Shown here one piece after another: positions 35,230-48,760 of a DNA stretch of 64,000 bases. The position numbers and the translations under genes were made by a program. Each line of letters begins with the position of its first letter. The stretch's first letter is position 1. This DNA is from Achatina immaculata (taxonomy: Eukaryota; Mollusca; Gastropoda; Stylommatophora; Achatinidae): positions 20,266,630-20,330,629 of the forward strand of contig CM019701.1 in assembly GCA_009760885.1 (NCBI GenBank). Direction: 5' to 3'. The notes beneath the pieces were generated by a model. It saw only the letters and a program-made list of their open reading frames with translations. It had not been told where the DNA came from and did no database searches.

Positions 35230-36130
35230 TTTTTTTGCTCCTCTCATCAAATTTGGTGTGCTGGACATAAAGCCACAATGTCACAGCTGTTTCAACATCC
35301 TCATCACTCTAAAATCTGTGACCACCAAGAAGTTCCTCAAGAGTTGGTTTGAGGTGAAAATCATTTGGCATCAGACTGGGACTGTATGGTATGTGGTCCA
35401 AATTCTCCCACTGAAAATGTTGCAGGAGTTCCCAAGTACCGTGGCCATGTGTTATCATGGGGGAGCAACAGCCATCACTTTACCACCAGAAAACATTACC
35501 TTGAATTTTCCAGTTTGTGGGGAGCCCTGATGCTTGCACATTTTTAATCTGGAATACTACGGTGAACCCATGTCTTGTCTCAGGTGGCTTATTCCAGAAA
35601 GTCACTGCCATGAATGGTGTAGTATTACAGGCATGACAAGGCATATAAGATTCTCTTTGCCTTGTGGTCCAAGGAAAAGGCTTGCTGGACCCTCTGTGCA
35701 CACAAATTATGAAATGCCAACTGCACAATCACTCTGGACATTTCCACATGATGGACTCAAGTTTTGAGGATGTTGTTCTCATTTATTATTCAATACTGGA
35801 CATTTCACAAGCATTTTGTCTGGTGCTGTACCTGTTGTCATTGATCTGCCACTCTGTGCTAAATCACTGATTGTCAACCTAATCTGAAATCTGCACATCT
35901 TTCTGCCACAAGTCACAAACTCTCAACTCATCACACTGTCTCCACAGAATTTCACAAACAGGTTATGAATTTCCCCAGGTTCACATTCAGAAACTATGTT
36001 GACAGCACAAACCTCTTGTCTGGGCCACTGCTTCAGTCAATTCTACACTTTTACTGATGGATACCACCTGGATGATGCTGCACAGTGCAGGCATCTGGCA
36101 TGGGGTTGCAAAGTGACAAATATGGAAAAT
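35230..36130 (-). mobile_element. mariner relic (third minus-strand copy), internally deleted
   Basis: The minus strand gives an N-terminal-domain remnant near 35,950, DKTWVHRSIPD at about 35,575, KFKVMFSGGKVM at about 35,500, a DNTWP piece, then LQHFQWENLDHIPYSPSLMP and LEELLGGHRF. The HIPYSPSLMPND block is the third catalytic region (usually PPYSPDLAPSD), with the Asp changed. Roughly 50 residues between the second and third motifs are missing. Confidence 0.78.
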
Positions 36131-36910
36131 TCTACAACCATGCACATTAGTCCAACATTATGTTTATGAACATTACATGCTTTATAAACTTACTTTTGAG
36201 ACATCCCTCATCATGCGTGCATGCACGCTCATGCTCTCTCTCTTTCTCTCACGCACACAAACAGAAATGGAAGAATAGTCCACAACAAAAAGAAGACTTA
36301 CAACACATGGAGAGAGACACCCAGTAAAAAAATAGATGAAATAAGACAGACTGTATTTGCAGATAAAGGCTTGCAATGCAGAAAAGAGTGGAATTTAAAA
36401 AAAAATACTGTACACTAATGAAACAAATTTATTAATGTAGTCATGTTCACTGAAATAAAATTGAAACAATATCTGCCTTCCAGTAACCAAACAAGATGTT
36501 TTGTACTGAATTAGAATGCTTTCTCTCACACAATGGTAGTGAGGTGTGCAGCTATGCAACTTGCAAAATGGAATAAAAGCTTGTGGAAATGTGTTCACCC
36601 TCAATCACTGCACAACAAAGAGTTGACAATTTTGCAGAGCACTTTTTTATAAACACAGACAGACAGATCTGGCCAATGGAACTTTCACATAAAATTTCAG
36701 CTTTTTGGTGTATGCAAGACACACAATAATTTTGGGACATTAAGTGCATATTACGGACTGGTAAATATGGTATTAAAGGACAGTAGATTACACTGAACAA
36801 AACTGCTATGTGATGTGTTAGATGCTGCATGTTGAGACTGAAAGTTTTTTTCTGGTAAGGACAATGAACAGCATCATGGATATGACTCAGGAATCAATAA
36901 TGATTTGATG

Positions 36911-37226
36911 ACATTCATTCATTCATTCATTCATTTGCATGTCCCTTGCAGAACTTTGCCTCCCTAACAGCACTCCTGTAGGCCTCTCAGTTGTGAACAA
37001 GATGGCTTGCTGCTGATGCATTCATTTGCAGATCATCAATGATGTCTTGCAGCCATCTTCGCCTTTGTCTTCCTCTTTTTTTTTCCCCATTCTTTTTCCT
37101 CATTATATACCCTTCCAAGATGGTCTCCTCTAGATTATCATGATGTTTAATATGTCCAAAATATTTAACTTTTCTTTGTTTAATCCTCTTTACTAGCCAG
37201 CTTTCTTCACTATTAAGTTCTTGTAT
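36911..37226 (-). mobile_element. RTE-clade LINE 3' end, 0.3 kb
   Basis: The minus strand reads LNSEESWLVKRIKQRKVKYF, GHIKHHDNLEETILEGYI and a RRRWLQDIIDDLQMNA segment, with a (GAAT)n tail at the left. It is truncated after the 'ILQELN' block. No target duplication was found. Confidence 0.9.
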
Positions 37227-37497
37227 CAAGTTATCATTACAGTTAAAAGAAGCATTAAAAACGGTTCCTGTGCAAAATCTTAACCCGTGTGTAAAAAAAA
37301 ATTCTGCCAATTTTATTCTCATTTTTGTTCAAAATATTGCATGATAATATGACTGACCGAGTCAAGAGGTTCAAAGGGCATCATTTTTAATAATGACTTG
37401 TGGCAAAGTTATTTGTGTGGTGTTGCTCTTCATTCATTCCCTTGTAACTTTTTCTCCTCTCATTTCCAATGCATTATCTATATTTTTTTTTTTTTTT

Positions 37498-37745
37498 TGG
37501 TGCTGTGGTGGTAGTGCTCTCGCCTGCCTGCCGAACAGAAGGGCCCTGGTTCAATTTCACATTTGGGCAGAATTTTTTGGACCAACTGGCACCAGGGTCA
37601 ACCCAGCCTAAAAAAATGGGTGCCTGGGATTTCCCTTAAAAAACAACGGCAGCAAGGCAAAGTGCTGACATCCCTACCTCAAATGCTGTAGTGGTCTAGA
37701 AATGTGAAGGCACTAACACTTCATACCCTTATGTCATGAAAATGC
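37498..37745 (+). mobile_element. tRNA-Gly-derived SINE
   Basis: The head GGTGGTAGTGCTCTCGCCTG with a later CCTGGTTCAATTTC follows the A- and B-box order of tRNA-Gly(GCC), whose sequence includes GTGGTAGAATTCTCGCCTGCC. A tRNA-unrelated body follows to about 37,745. It begins right after a T18 run. Confidence 0.65.
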
Positions 37746-37916
37746 TATGGGACTTTTAGATATTTTTTCAAAATCCACATTACTGATTTTCACATTATGA
37801 AGTGTATCAGCTTCAAAGCTTCCAGTTCTTTATTACAATACTATCACTTCATACCAAAATGAAATCACATTTATTTTAAGCCATGCAATGACAGTGTTTG
37901 ATTACAACAGTGTTAC

Positions 37917-38043
37917 CTTTCCTGAAGACTCTCTTTTTCATTTTGAGTTCTGTTTCAAGATCTGCTGCTTTGCTCCATATCCTCACAGACTGTGGTAGTT
38001 GTCTCACTGCCTGAGCTACAACAGCTTTTGCCTGCTCTCCTGG
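37917..38043 (-). CDS. PRPF6: PRPF6 exon (6th visible)
   Basis: 127 nt, donor GTAACA. It encodes [19 protein letters not shown] and ends KKRVFRK. The acceptor AG directly follows a (TA)n(CA)n microsatellite in transcript orientation, so the usual polypyrimidine tract is replaced by alternating purine-pyrimidine repeats. Confidence 0.97.
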
Positions 38044-38044
38044 C

Positions 38045-38075
<31 letters not shown>

Positions 38076-38076
38076 G
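38044..38076. repeat. (TG)n(TA)n microsatellite at the PRPF6 acceptor
   Basis: In gene orientation it reads (TA)n(CA)n and ends in the AG acceptor of the exon at 38,043. Confidence 0.95.
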
Positions 38077-38111
38077 AACATATATATTTACATATTTATA
38101 CATATAAATAT

Positions 38112-38648
38112 ATGCAATCGAATCTGCTTAATGTCATATCGTCAGGACCATAAAAATATGTCGATATTAAACGGGGTCCATTACAAGGGTGTTAACCGGG
38201 ATAAAGCAACTTTAATCATTGACTGACTGGTGCCATTACATGCAGCATGCATAAAATTAATCGCTATCTTGATATCGATCTCGGTGACATGCTTTTCTTC
38301 CTCAGCTTTTAGCACAACGCACAATTTGCTTTCTGTACTGTTGCTTTAAGGCTTAGATGACACCTTAGTCACACAGCTGCAGCAGGCAGATGTGTTAGGT
38401 GGCAGTTAGGTTGTAGCCATCAGATTGGTGACATCAGTGTGTGTCAAACTATCAAGAAACAACAAAACTTTTCTGTTCATTTGGTTCATTTTGTTGTCGA
38501 AAGAAACGACACAGTCCTCAAACACTTTTCATCCAAGCATGTTGATTGGCCTTGTAAGTGATGGCCAGGCTCTTTACATTCTTGAAGCAGCGTGGATTTT
38601 GTGACTTTCCGATAACAAAGAGCTGTCTTCTCAGTGCCAGACTCAGTG
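38112..38648 (-). mobile_element. pogo/Tigger-type transposon relic
   Basis: The left part has an end-like sequence (GTCGATATTAAACGGGGTCC) of the kind found at pogo/Tigger termini. The minus strand then reads LFVIGKSQNPRCFKNVKSLA and TYKANQHAWMKSV. After a frameshift come a VLLFLDSLTH piece (usually LLLIDNCPAH) and a PPNTSACC segment in the position of the family's PPNTTS(V/L)LQP. These are the DDE_1 catalytic landmarks. It is broken by stops and truncated at its 5' side by the MITE. Confidence 0.82.
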
Positions 38649-38654
38649 TGATTT

Positions 38655-39107
38655 CAGAGGCATAAGGACATGTCCTATGACCCAACCACTATTTCTGAAT
38701 GTACCCCAAGTACATCTAGACCTATTAAATAGACTGGAGAAGTATCTAGATGTTATTTCAGACATTATTTTAGTGAGAATGCCACTACATGACGAGATCG
38801 GATGAAAATTTAAGTAGATCTGGAAATCGCTGATGGTAAACATTATACATCTAGGCATTGCCAATGGTAAGCACTACACAATTATCAGCTAAAATCATCA
38901 CACTACTACTTTTTTTCCTAAAAAATTCTTCATTTATGAAATCTTCTTACATTTACAATTATTTTCATGCATAATATGTATACTTTTAAAGTGGAAATAC
39001 TTTGTACATTCACTTTTACAACTATACCCCTTATACATATCAAGACCCTTTGTGTGGCACAGATGGAAACGTCCGCATTTTTTTTTCTGTGGCGCGGGAA
39101 GAGTTAA
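38655..39107 (-). mobile_element. TTAA MITE, copy D (one end missing)
   Basis: The right end is GGCGCGGGAAGAGTTAA at 39,091-39,107. The interior matches copy A from its 'GGACATGGCCTGTGACC' zone onward (AAGTACATCTAGACCTATTA here). The other terminus is absent. Confidence 0.8.
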
Positions 39108-39351
39108 ATTTATTCATTAGAATTTTTGCAGATTTGGAAGAAAAAGATCATAAAAGTCTCTTCCAGATAAAAAATATGAAAGTCGCTCAAGTTTTCTAGG
39201 GTGTAATCTACAACCGTTCAAGAGACAAATATGACTGATCATGCTTTTAGCATAGTTTTAGTGAGAAGTTCTACTTCCATGAATCTACTTCACATATCTG
39301 ACTACTCAGAAACTCATATATATCACTTGTTAATCTGTATGTCTCTGCTCA

Positions 39352-39625
39352 TTAACCTCCTTGGTGTTAACCCTGTATGTCATACAGGCCAGGCTTTCCA
39401 TGTTAAATGGAAATCCTGGTTTTGATTCCATACACAGAGTATAAAAGCTTGAAAAACATTCGGGCCAATACTGTGCTGCCATGTAGTGAATGAAATGAGG
39501 TCACACATCTCAAAATAATTATGGGAACTCCTCAGTTAATATTAACGAATGGCCATCATGATATCCAAGAACACTTTCGGCACTGTTTTTTTTTTTCACA
39601 CTGAACCGTAATGCTAGGAGGTTAA
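39352..39625. mobile_element. Second TTAA-flanked MITE family (274 bp)
   Basis: TTAA at both ends, with termini TTAACCTCCTTGGTG and, inverted, TTAACCTCCTAGCAT. The interior has a small hairpin (TTTCCAT/ATGGAAA) and a T-run. No coding capacity. It is unrelated to the 700-bp family beyond the TTAA use. Confidence 0.65.
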
Positions 39626-39675
39626 ATTATTTCTCTTTAAAATTTGATGTTTGTACAAAAATTTCAATGCAATCA

Positions 39676-41850
<2,175 letters not shown>

Positions 41851-41859
41851 AGTGAAGAT

Positions 41860-42659
41860 TATCAACATCATGAAGGTAGCCATTATACTGAAGAGAAATA
41901 TAGAAAAAGCATAATTACAGTGGAAACCTATATATAAGAGACTGATAGAAACAAGACTGAGGAGTTTTGCCAACATAATGCAAAGCTATACTCCAACAAA
42001 TGATAGTGATGAGGACCAAAAAAAAAAAAAGAAGAAGAATTTTATCTCCAACTACAAAAAGAAATACAGAAAACACCCAAACATGACCTTGTAATAGTAA
42101 TGGGATATCTTAATGCCAAGGTTATACAATGAAAGAATCTTGAGGAAGCAGTGTGGAATAGTATATGATAATGGAGAAAGACTAATAAATTTCTGTGGCC
42201 TAAATGACTTGGTGATTGGAAGGACACTTTTTTCCACACAATTAAATACATAAATTAGCATGGTATTCACCATATGGCCATTGCAGAAACCAGATAAATC
42301 ATATATTAATTAATGGTAGGTGAAGACATTCCCTAAAAGATATGAAAGTGAGGAGAGGGGCTGATGTTGGTAGCAATCATCACCTTATGTGAGCTAGGAT
42401 AAAAATGAAGATTAGAGTCACAATACACAGAACAATAATATGACAGATATATGTTGAGAAACTGAAAGACCCACTTATAAAAAAATACAATGGAAGTGAA
42501 AAAATACTTTCCAGTGCAACCAATGATAAAGAAAATGCAGGAACAAAAAAGTGTAGATCAGAATTGGAACAAGATAGCAACAGTGTACAACGAAAGCTGT
42601 AGAGTTTGCTTTGGCTTCAGAAGCAAGAAGATACAAGACAGGATGACACAAGAAACTCT
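41860..42659 (+). mobile_element. LINE endonuclease region (start of the nested complex)
   Basis: The plus strand reads SYTPTNDSDEDQ, DLVIVMGYLNAKV (usually MGDFNAK), LNDLVIGRTLFPH, KLAWYSPYG and RRGADVGSNHHLM. These are the catalytic landmarks of an apurinic-type LINE endonuclease. Stops and a poly-A run at 42,018 break it. It ends at the MITE. Confidence 0.85.
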
Positions 42660-43267
42660 TTAACTCTTCAAGTGCCCAAGAAAAAAATGCGGACGTTCCC
42701 TTTGTGCCGCACAAAAAGCGCGGGTCCTGATCTGTATAGTGGGTATAGTTGTAAAATGGAATGGAAAACAGTATTTACATGTACTTACGTGTACTTATTA
42801 TGTTTCAAAGTATAACTAAATGTATGAAAATTTCATAAATGCAGAGTTGTTTTAGGAAAAAAGAAGTAATGTGGTGTTTTTAGACAATGACTGTGCCCAG
42901 CTCACAATCGGTTAGGTCTAGATAAGCACTACTTACCATCTGAGATGTCTAGATCTACTTGTCGATCTCGTACTGTGATTCAAGAGCAGTGGGGTGGTCA
43001 CAGGCCATGTCCATACCCCTATCTACATCGTCAAAAATTGAAAAATTTCGATGTTCTCTTCCTTTTTCTCGCTCGGCATTGCTTGTAATTAAGGACTCTT
43101 CCACCATTTTGAAAAGCGTCACCGGAAAGGTGAACGAAATACGTACAATCTAAATGTTACACCGGTTGGTTTTATTGAAACAAATGAATTGTCACTATAA
43201 CGACTACGGCACGCAACTCAGAAACCGGAAATTATCACTATAGTGACTATTGCACTGGAAGAATTAA
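42660..43267 (+). mobile_element. TTAA MITE, copy B (608 bp)
   Basis: TTAA at 42,660-42,663 and 43,264-43,267. The left terminus TTAACTCTTCAAGTGCCC is a mutated form of the family end; the right end is more diverged (TGCACTGGAAGAATTAA). It shares with copy C a CGGAC(G)TT zone, a TTATGTTTCAAA(G)T zone, an AGATCTACTTG zone and a final TCACCGG block. It is shorter than copies A and C. Confidence 0.85.
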
Positions 43268-44030
43268 AACTAAACTGATCAAAAGTTAGAGAGTTCAGGT
43301 TCAGTACAGTTTCGGCATCACAGCAAATGAGAATATCTCATAACTGCTCCACTGCCTGTGCCAGTTACATCTCCTAGACTGTGTAAGAACCATCCCATGC
43401 CATATCCATGCACAATGACAAAAAGTGATATCTGTGCACGATGAATACATACATCTCTGCAAATGTCCTCGATAGGCCTTCACAGCCAGCTCTAAGCAGC
43501 TAGACGTCATCAACCTTCCAAAGAACATAGTGAAATGCATCAGCCATGTTTCACAGATGAAAAGGAAATTCATGCACCACTAAAAGTCATAGCTCACAGT
43601 GATGCCCCGAGCACTTACTTCAGTAGCTAGGGAACCAAACCAGACTCCCAACCCAAAACACAGCAAAACTGGCACAGGCAAACAAAGCCACAATCATCAA
43701 CGGTCACATCTGCCCCTTCACCATGATGGAACTGGAAGACAAAAAACTAAGAAAATGGAGGCCAAGTCAGAAAGATAAAAGGAGCAATACAGCCAGTTAA
43801 ATATATTAGTAGAACAACACACCTGAACTGATAAAAGGAAATGCCTTGAAGAACAAGCAAGATAAGCCAAGAATGCAGCACTGAAATGTGAACATGGTAC
43901 ATTATACAAAATAGCCAACACTATCAGTGTGGAACAGGATAACCAACAATGTTTCTGCCAAATATGGAATACTTATCACATCGGAAAAGAAGAAAGAAGA
44001 AAGATGCACTAACACTTTAAACAGCTACCC
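43268..44030 (+). mobile_element. Unassigned repeat and LINE linker region
   Basis: 43,300-43,600 reads like decayed coding sequence in several frames, and I cannot assign it. From about 43,640 the sequence looks like the basic linker between the endonuclease and RT of the LINE. Confidence 0.35.
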
Positions 44031-44658
44031 AACTGAAACCCTGCAACAACACATATAGACTTCACTGAAGCTGAACATAATTTAAACACACATACACCTA
44101 GTAAAGAAGAAATCATTACAGCAATTAAAGGACTAAAAAATGAGAAAGCTCCAGGGTGGGAGCAGAACTTTTCAAAACAGATGCTGCTGCTGTTTAAAAA
44201 AATCTGGGAGATTGAAACAATTCCCACAGAATGGAAGTGGGAAATTATAATTAAAATACCAACAAAAAAAAAAGTAAACCTTACAAGCTGTTAAGAGAGG
44301 AATTACCCTCCTTTCTGCTCCAAATAAAATATTAGGAAAATTCATCAAAAGAATCTCAACAGCATTAGATCAGAACATGAGATTTAAACATGCAGGATTT
44401 AGATGTAGCAGACTATGCACAGACCATCTATTCACACTAAGAAACATAATAGAACAATGCTCAGATGCAGAGACAGTTATATATAAATTTTAATGATTCT
44501 GAAAAAGTGTTTTATAGAGTACATAGAGAAAGCATCTGGAGAATTTTGAAAGCATATGGAATACCATGGCATCTTGTAGCAATAATCAAAAGTTTCTATG
44601 CCAATTTCACTTGTAGTGTTGGCCAAAGTAATATAAACCTTAAGGTGAAAACAGGGGT
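44030..44658 (+). mobile_element. LINE RT, first part
   Basis: The plus strand gives TPSKEEIITAIKGLKNEKAP, SAPNKILGKFIKRISTALDQ (in broken frame), YINFNDSEKVFYRVHRESIW and SNINLKVKTGV. The RT palm motif (usually DFEKAFDSV) is mutated. The frame stops at VKTGV where a second LINE has inserted. Confidence 0.85.
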
Positions 44659-46068
44659 GTTGACTTTTCCGATCCCCGAGTTTACAAGTTTTCAATCTTT
44701 TTCCCTTGTGCCAGATAATGAAACATACAGGTCTCTTCAGCTGTTCTACATCTCCATACAGAATCTCAATGACTGAGGAGTTTGGTGGTATCAGGTTTTT
44801 CAATGAAGATCCTTCAATGCACTCCAGTTCAGCAGGTGCTGTTTAACATTTTCTTCTTCTTATCTGTTGCAGTGCATGCAGTATGATGTGTGGTCAGTGG
44901 TAACTCTGTGTAAGTGCTTTTATTGAGGGTGGTGTGTCCTGTTCTCAACCTGAAAATTGTGCATTGGTCTCTATGACATAAGCTGTTGATGTGGTCTCTG
45001 CTTTGGCAGGTATGTATATAGGGATCTCCCAATTGGATTACTAGCCCAGTTGTCCATCCACTGCTGCTTGCAGTTGCTGTGTATGTGTTTAGCTGTTCTA
45101 ATGTTGGTGGAGATGTGGGGCTGTGACATGGTGGCTCCACTCCTTGTCAGCACATTCCGGCTTTGGCAGGTATGTATATAGGGATCTCCCAGTTGGATTA
45201 TTAGCCCAGTTGTCCATCCACTGTTGCTTGCAGTTGTTGTGTATGTGTTTAGCTGTTCTAATGTTGGTAGGGATGTGGGGCTGTGACATGGTGGCTCCAC
45301 TCTTTGTTAGCACATTCATTTCCTTGGTATCTATGTGTCCTGGTATCCACTGTAGGGTGGTCTTGATGTCATAGGAGGCGAGTTGGTTTATTGCACTGGG
45401 TATGTCAGTTGTAATGTGATCAGCTGTTTGCATCCAATTTTCAAGGGCCTAGAGAGCCTGAAGAGCAGACTGGGAAAATAACAAGGTTTTTTTGGGGGGT
45501 GGTGGTTTTTGTATTTGGTGTTGGTGGCTAATATTGCCTGCATTTCAGCATCTCTTATAAGGCAGAATTTTTGGGGAACAGAACTTTTTAAAAAATGTAG
45601 AGGGAACACAGAAATCTGCTAGTAGCCTCTTGTCTATTATAGGAGTGTCAGATAACTCAGACACAATGCTTTGTACGCTAAGAAAACCCACTCACCTGTG
45701 GGAAAAATGATAAGCACAAAATACCCCTCCTACGATAGAAATCTACAGCAACCAAAATCTACAGCTTTGGCATTGCACATCCGTCAATAGGTGGAGCTGA
45801 AACCTTGGCCTAAGGCCATACAGGGCTGGTCAGGATGGTGGATGAATGAGGAAAGTCTGGAAATTGATGAGTCAAGGATGTGACAAGTCAGTGGGTCTAT
45901 ACAACAATGGCTATCAGAATAAGGCAAACAAAGCAGTATCTCCGTGAAACTGTCTCCAGTAGGCCGGTGTTGCACTCGAGGCCTGATTTCAGCTTCTCAC
46001 TGGAAAAGCCTCTTGGGTATGAAAAGACTTAGGACAAAAACCCTAGTATGAAAATGTGAGAAACAATA
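44659..46068 (-). mobile_element. Inverted LINE insertion with RNase H and zinc-knuckle end
   Basis: The minus strand encodes an RNase H remnant (ENWMQTADHITTDIPSAINQ, TLQWIPGHIDTKEMNVL), then RRDQCAIFRLRTGH-type sequence (RDQCTIFRLRTGHTTLNKST), typical of LINEs with a C-terminal RNase H. The near-identical direct repeat TGAAAACAGG(G/A)GT flanks it at 44,646-44,658 and 46,069-46,081, and the host LINE resumes in register. It contains a 160-bp tandem duplication. Confidence 0.88.
45001..45320. repeat. 160-bp tandem duplication inside the RNase H LINE
   Basis: Two units start CTTTGGCAGGTATGTATATA at 45,001 and 45,161. They differ at a handful of positions, so the duplication is old. It repeats part of the RNase H C-terminal coding region. 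Confidence 0.95.
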
Positions 46069-46277
46069 TGAAAACAGGAGTTAGATAAGGATGTACCCTA
46101 TTAGCTTCTCTTTTCATCACTGTCATAGACTGGGTGATGAACAAAACAACAGAAGTTTCCCAAAGAGGTATTAGATGGACAATGTTCTCCATGCTTGAAG
46201 ATTTGGATTATGCAGATGAAATAGCAGTCTTAACACACACTCACCACCACATACAGGAGAAAACAAGGACTCTAGAT
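46069..46277 (+). mobile_element. LINE RT, second part
   Basis: The plus strand continues VR*GCTLLASLFI, DWVMN, RGIRWTMFSMLEDLDYADEI and THTHHHIQEKTRTLD. The catalytic YADD box reads YADE. It is interrupted by the hAT element after 'TRTLD'. Confidence 0.9.
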
Positions 46278-46788
46278 CAGCGGTTCTCAGACCCTTTTGC
46301 TGCACAGCCCACGTTTAGAAGTGAAACATTTTTGCAGCCCACTGATAAAATGATTTATATCTGCAAAGTATAAGTCTAATTTTATAAAGTATTATGTAAT
46401 ATTTTCTCTACATGTTTAACTGTCTATTCACTGCTACACAAAAGTTCTTTCATTTACAGATGGCACTGTTTTCAGCTGGACAGCATGTCTATTCAGGCCG
46501 AATTTGTAACACATTCGAAGATCATCCTCCACGTTAAATCTTGAACGATATTTGGTTTTCATGGTAGTCAATGCAGAAAATGAAAATTCGCATAAATAAG
46601 TTGTTGAAAAAGGTAGAAGAACTTTCATCGCCAGGGCTGACAAAAATGGATATTCCAGTGAAAAAGTGTACCAAAAGGAAAAGACAGCGGGGTCATTAAA
46701 TTTGATTTGTAATGCGCGACTTCTAGACAGTTCCGCTGATTCTTCTTGTACACGACCGGTTAATTCAGAGAATGCACACTGAAAAGGA

Positions 46789-47487
46789 TTAACTCTTTCC
46801 GTGCTGCAGGAAGAAACATGGACATTCAGTTTGGTACCGGAGCAAAAGCATGGGTCTTGATATGTATCAGGGGTATAGTTGGAAAAGTGAATGAAATACA
46901 GTATTTCCATGTTATGTGTACTTATTATGTTTCAAAATGACTAAAATTGTATGAAGATCTCATAAATGCTGAGTTTCTTTAGGAAAAAAAGAAGTAATGT
47001 GATGTTTTAGGACAATAATTGTGTCCTACTTACAATCGGCTGGGTCTAGGGTACAGTATATACCACCTGAGATGCCTAGAACTACCTGTCAATCTCGTCT
47101 TGTGATTGTATGTGCCTTTCTCCTTAAAATAATGTCTGAATTAACCTTCTAACTACTTCTCCAGTCGTCTAATATGTCTAGATCTACTTGGGATACATTC
47201 AAGAACAGTGATCTAGTCACAGGGTATTTCCATACCCCTATCTAAATCACTGAAAATTGAAATTTCTCGATCAGCATCTTTGTTTTTCTCACTCAATATC
47301 AGTCATAACTAAGCACTCTTCTGCCATATTGAAAGCGGTCACCGGATATGCGTAAATAAAACGTGTACAATTAAAAAGTTACACCGTTTTTGTAAATACA
47401 AAACAGGTATAAAAAAAATAGTCACATGGCACAGAACAAACATACAGGAAGTGACTAATTTTTGTCATAAGGCATGGGAAGAGTTAA
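46789..47487 (+). mobile_element. TTAA MITE, copy C (699 bp), inside hAT
   Basis: TTAA at both ends; termini TTAACTCTTTCCGTGC and, inverted, TTAACTCTTCCCATGCC. It splits the hAT transposase frame, so it is younger than the hAT insertion. Nearly the same length as copy A. Confidence 0.92.
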
Positions 47488-48607
47488 TCATGAATCCAAT
47501 TATATATTTTAATGTCTTCAGGCGTGAAGTATTTGTCAAAATATTCAGCAAGAGATGTCAGGTGCCCTTTTATTACACCAGTGACCCCTTCCAGAATTCG
47601 CCATTAACTTCACTGCTCTCTATAAATTCACAGAACAAGTGACACATTTCTTTTGATTTGTTCTTGAGTCGTGTGCGCCAAAGCAGTAGTTTCTTGTTAA
47701 AGACTGCGTCTTGAGTATGCTGACATCTTTACGCTGTCAAAAACTGCAACAATTCTAAACGAAGCTCAAACACCCTTGCAAGAACTTTTCCTCTGGACAG
47801 CCGATGCACAGCAGAGTGCAATAGGAGATGCTTGTGTTCTGTATCTGACTCAATACAAAGTTGAGCAAATAATCGACTGTTCATGGTTCTATTTTTTATG
47901 AAGTTTACAATCTGAACACAGTCTTCGAATACAGATCCCAGAGTTTCATTCAACTTCTTTGAAGTGAGTGCCTCACGATGGATCAAGCAATGGGTGCCTA
48001 CGATGGATCAAGCAATGGGTGCCTACAATTTCGAGTGACACTTGCTTTATGCAAGTTACAACACCACTGTTGCAATTCATCCACTGCAGTCCAAAAGTTG
48101 TGAAAAAATCATTTAAAACACTAAATATTTCATCAGACGTTGTTCTGGCTGGCAGTGACTTGCAAAAAAAAAATTCCTCTCGATACTATTTTGCCAACAG
48201 TAGCAAACATAAACAAGCAGCTGTGACTCACCAGCAATGTCAGATGACTCATATAACTGAATAGCAAACTCAGTATATTGTAATTATTCAGTTAGCTGCA
48301 CAACAATGTCCTTGGACATTTCAGATATTCTTCTGCGGACAGTATTGTTCAAGATGGGAATGTTTTTCAATTTTGTAGCATATTCTGAGCCAAACAATAA
48401 GTCACAATTCTCAACAGCATCTGGCATGATAAAATCTTCTCCAATCATGTGTGGTTTCTTTGATTTTGTGATTCTCTGCGCAATCAGGTATGATGCTTTA
48501 ATAGCTTTTTCACTGTAAGTGGCTCTTGTTTTTAATGTTTACTATATTCCTCAGCTTTATGTTTGAAAAATTCTTTGGTTTTATTCTGCAGATCTGGGTG
48601 TCTTGTA

Positions 48608-48760
48608 GTTAGATGACAACGCAATTTCGTCGGCTTCATTGCCTCATTAGAGAGTATTTGCAAACAAATAACACACTATGGCAGTTAGATGACGACACAA
48701 TTTCATCGGCTTCATTGCCTCATTAGAGAGGATTTGCAAACAAATAACACACTGTGGGAG
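48608..48760. repeat. 76-bp tandem duplication in the hAT N-terminal region
   Basis: Units begin AGTTAGATGACAACGCAATT and AGTTAGATGACGACACAATT and end near AATAACACACT. There are a few differences between units. Confidence 0.9.
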
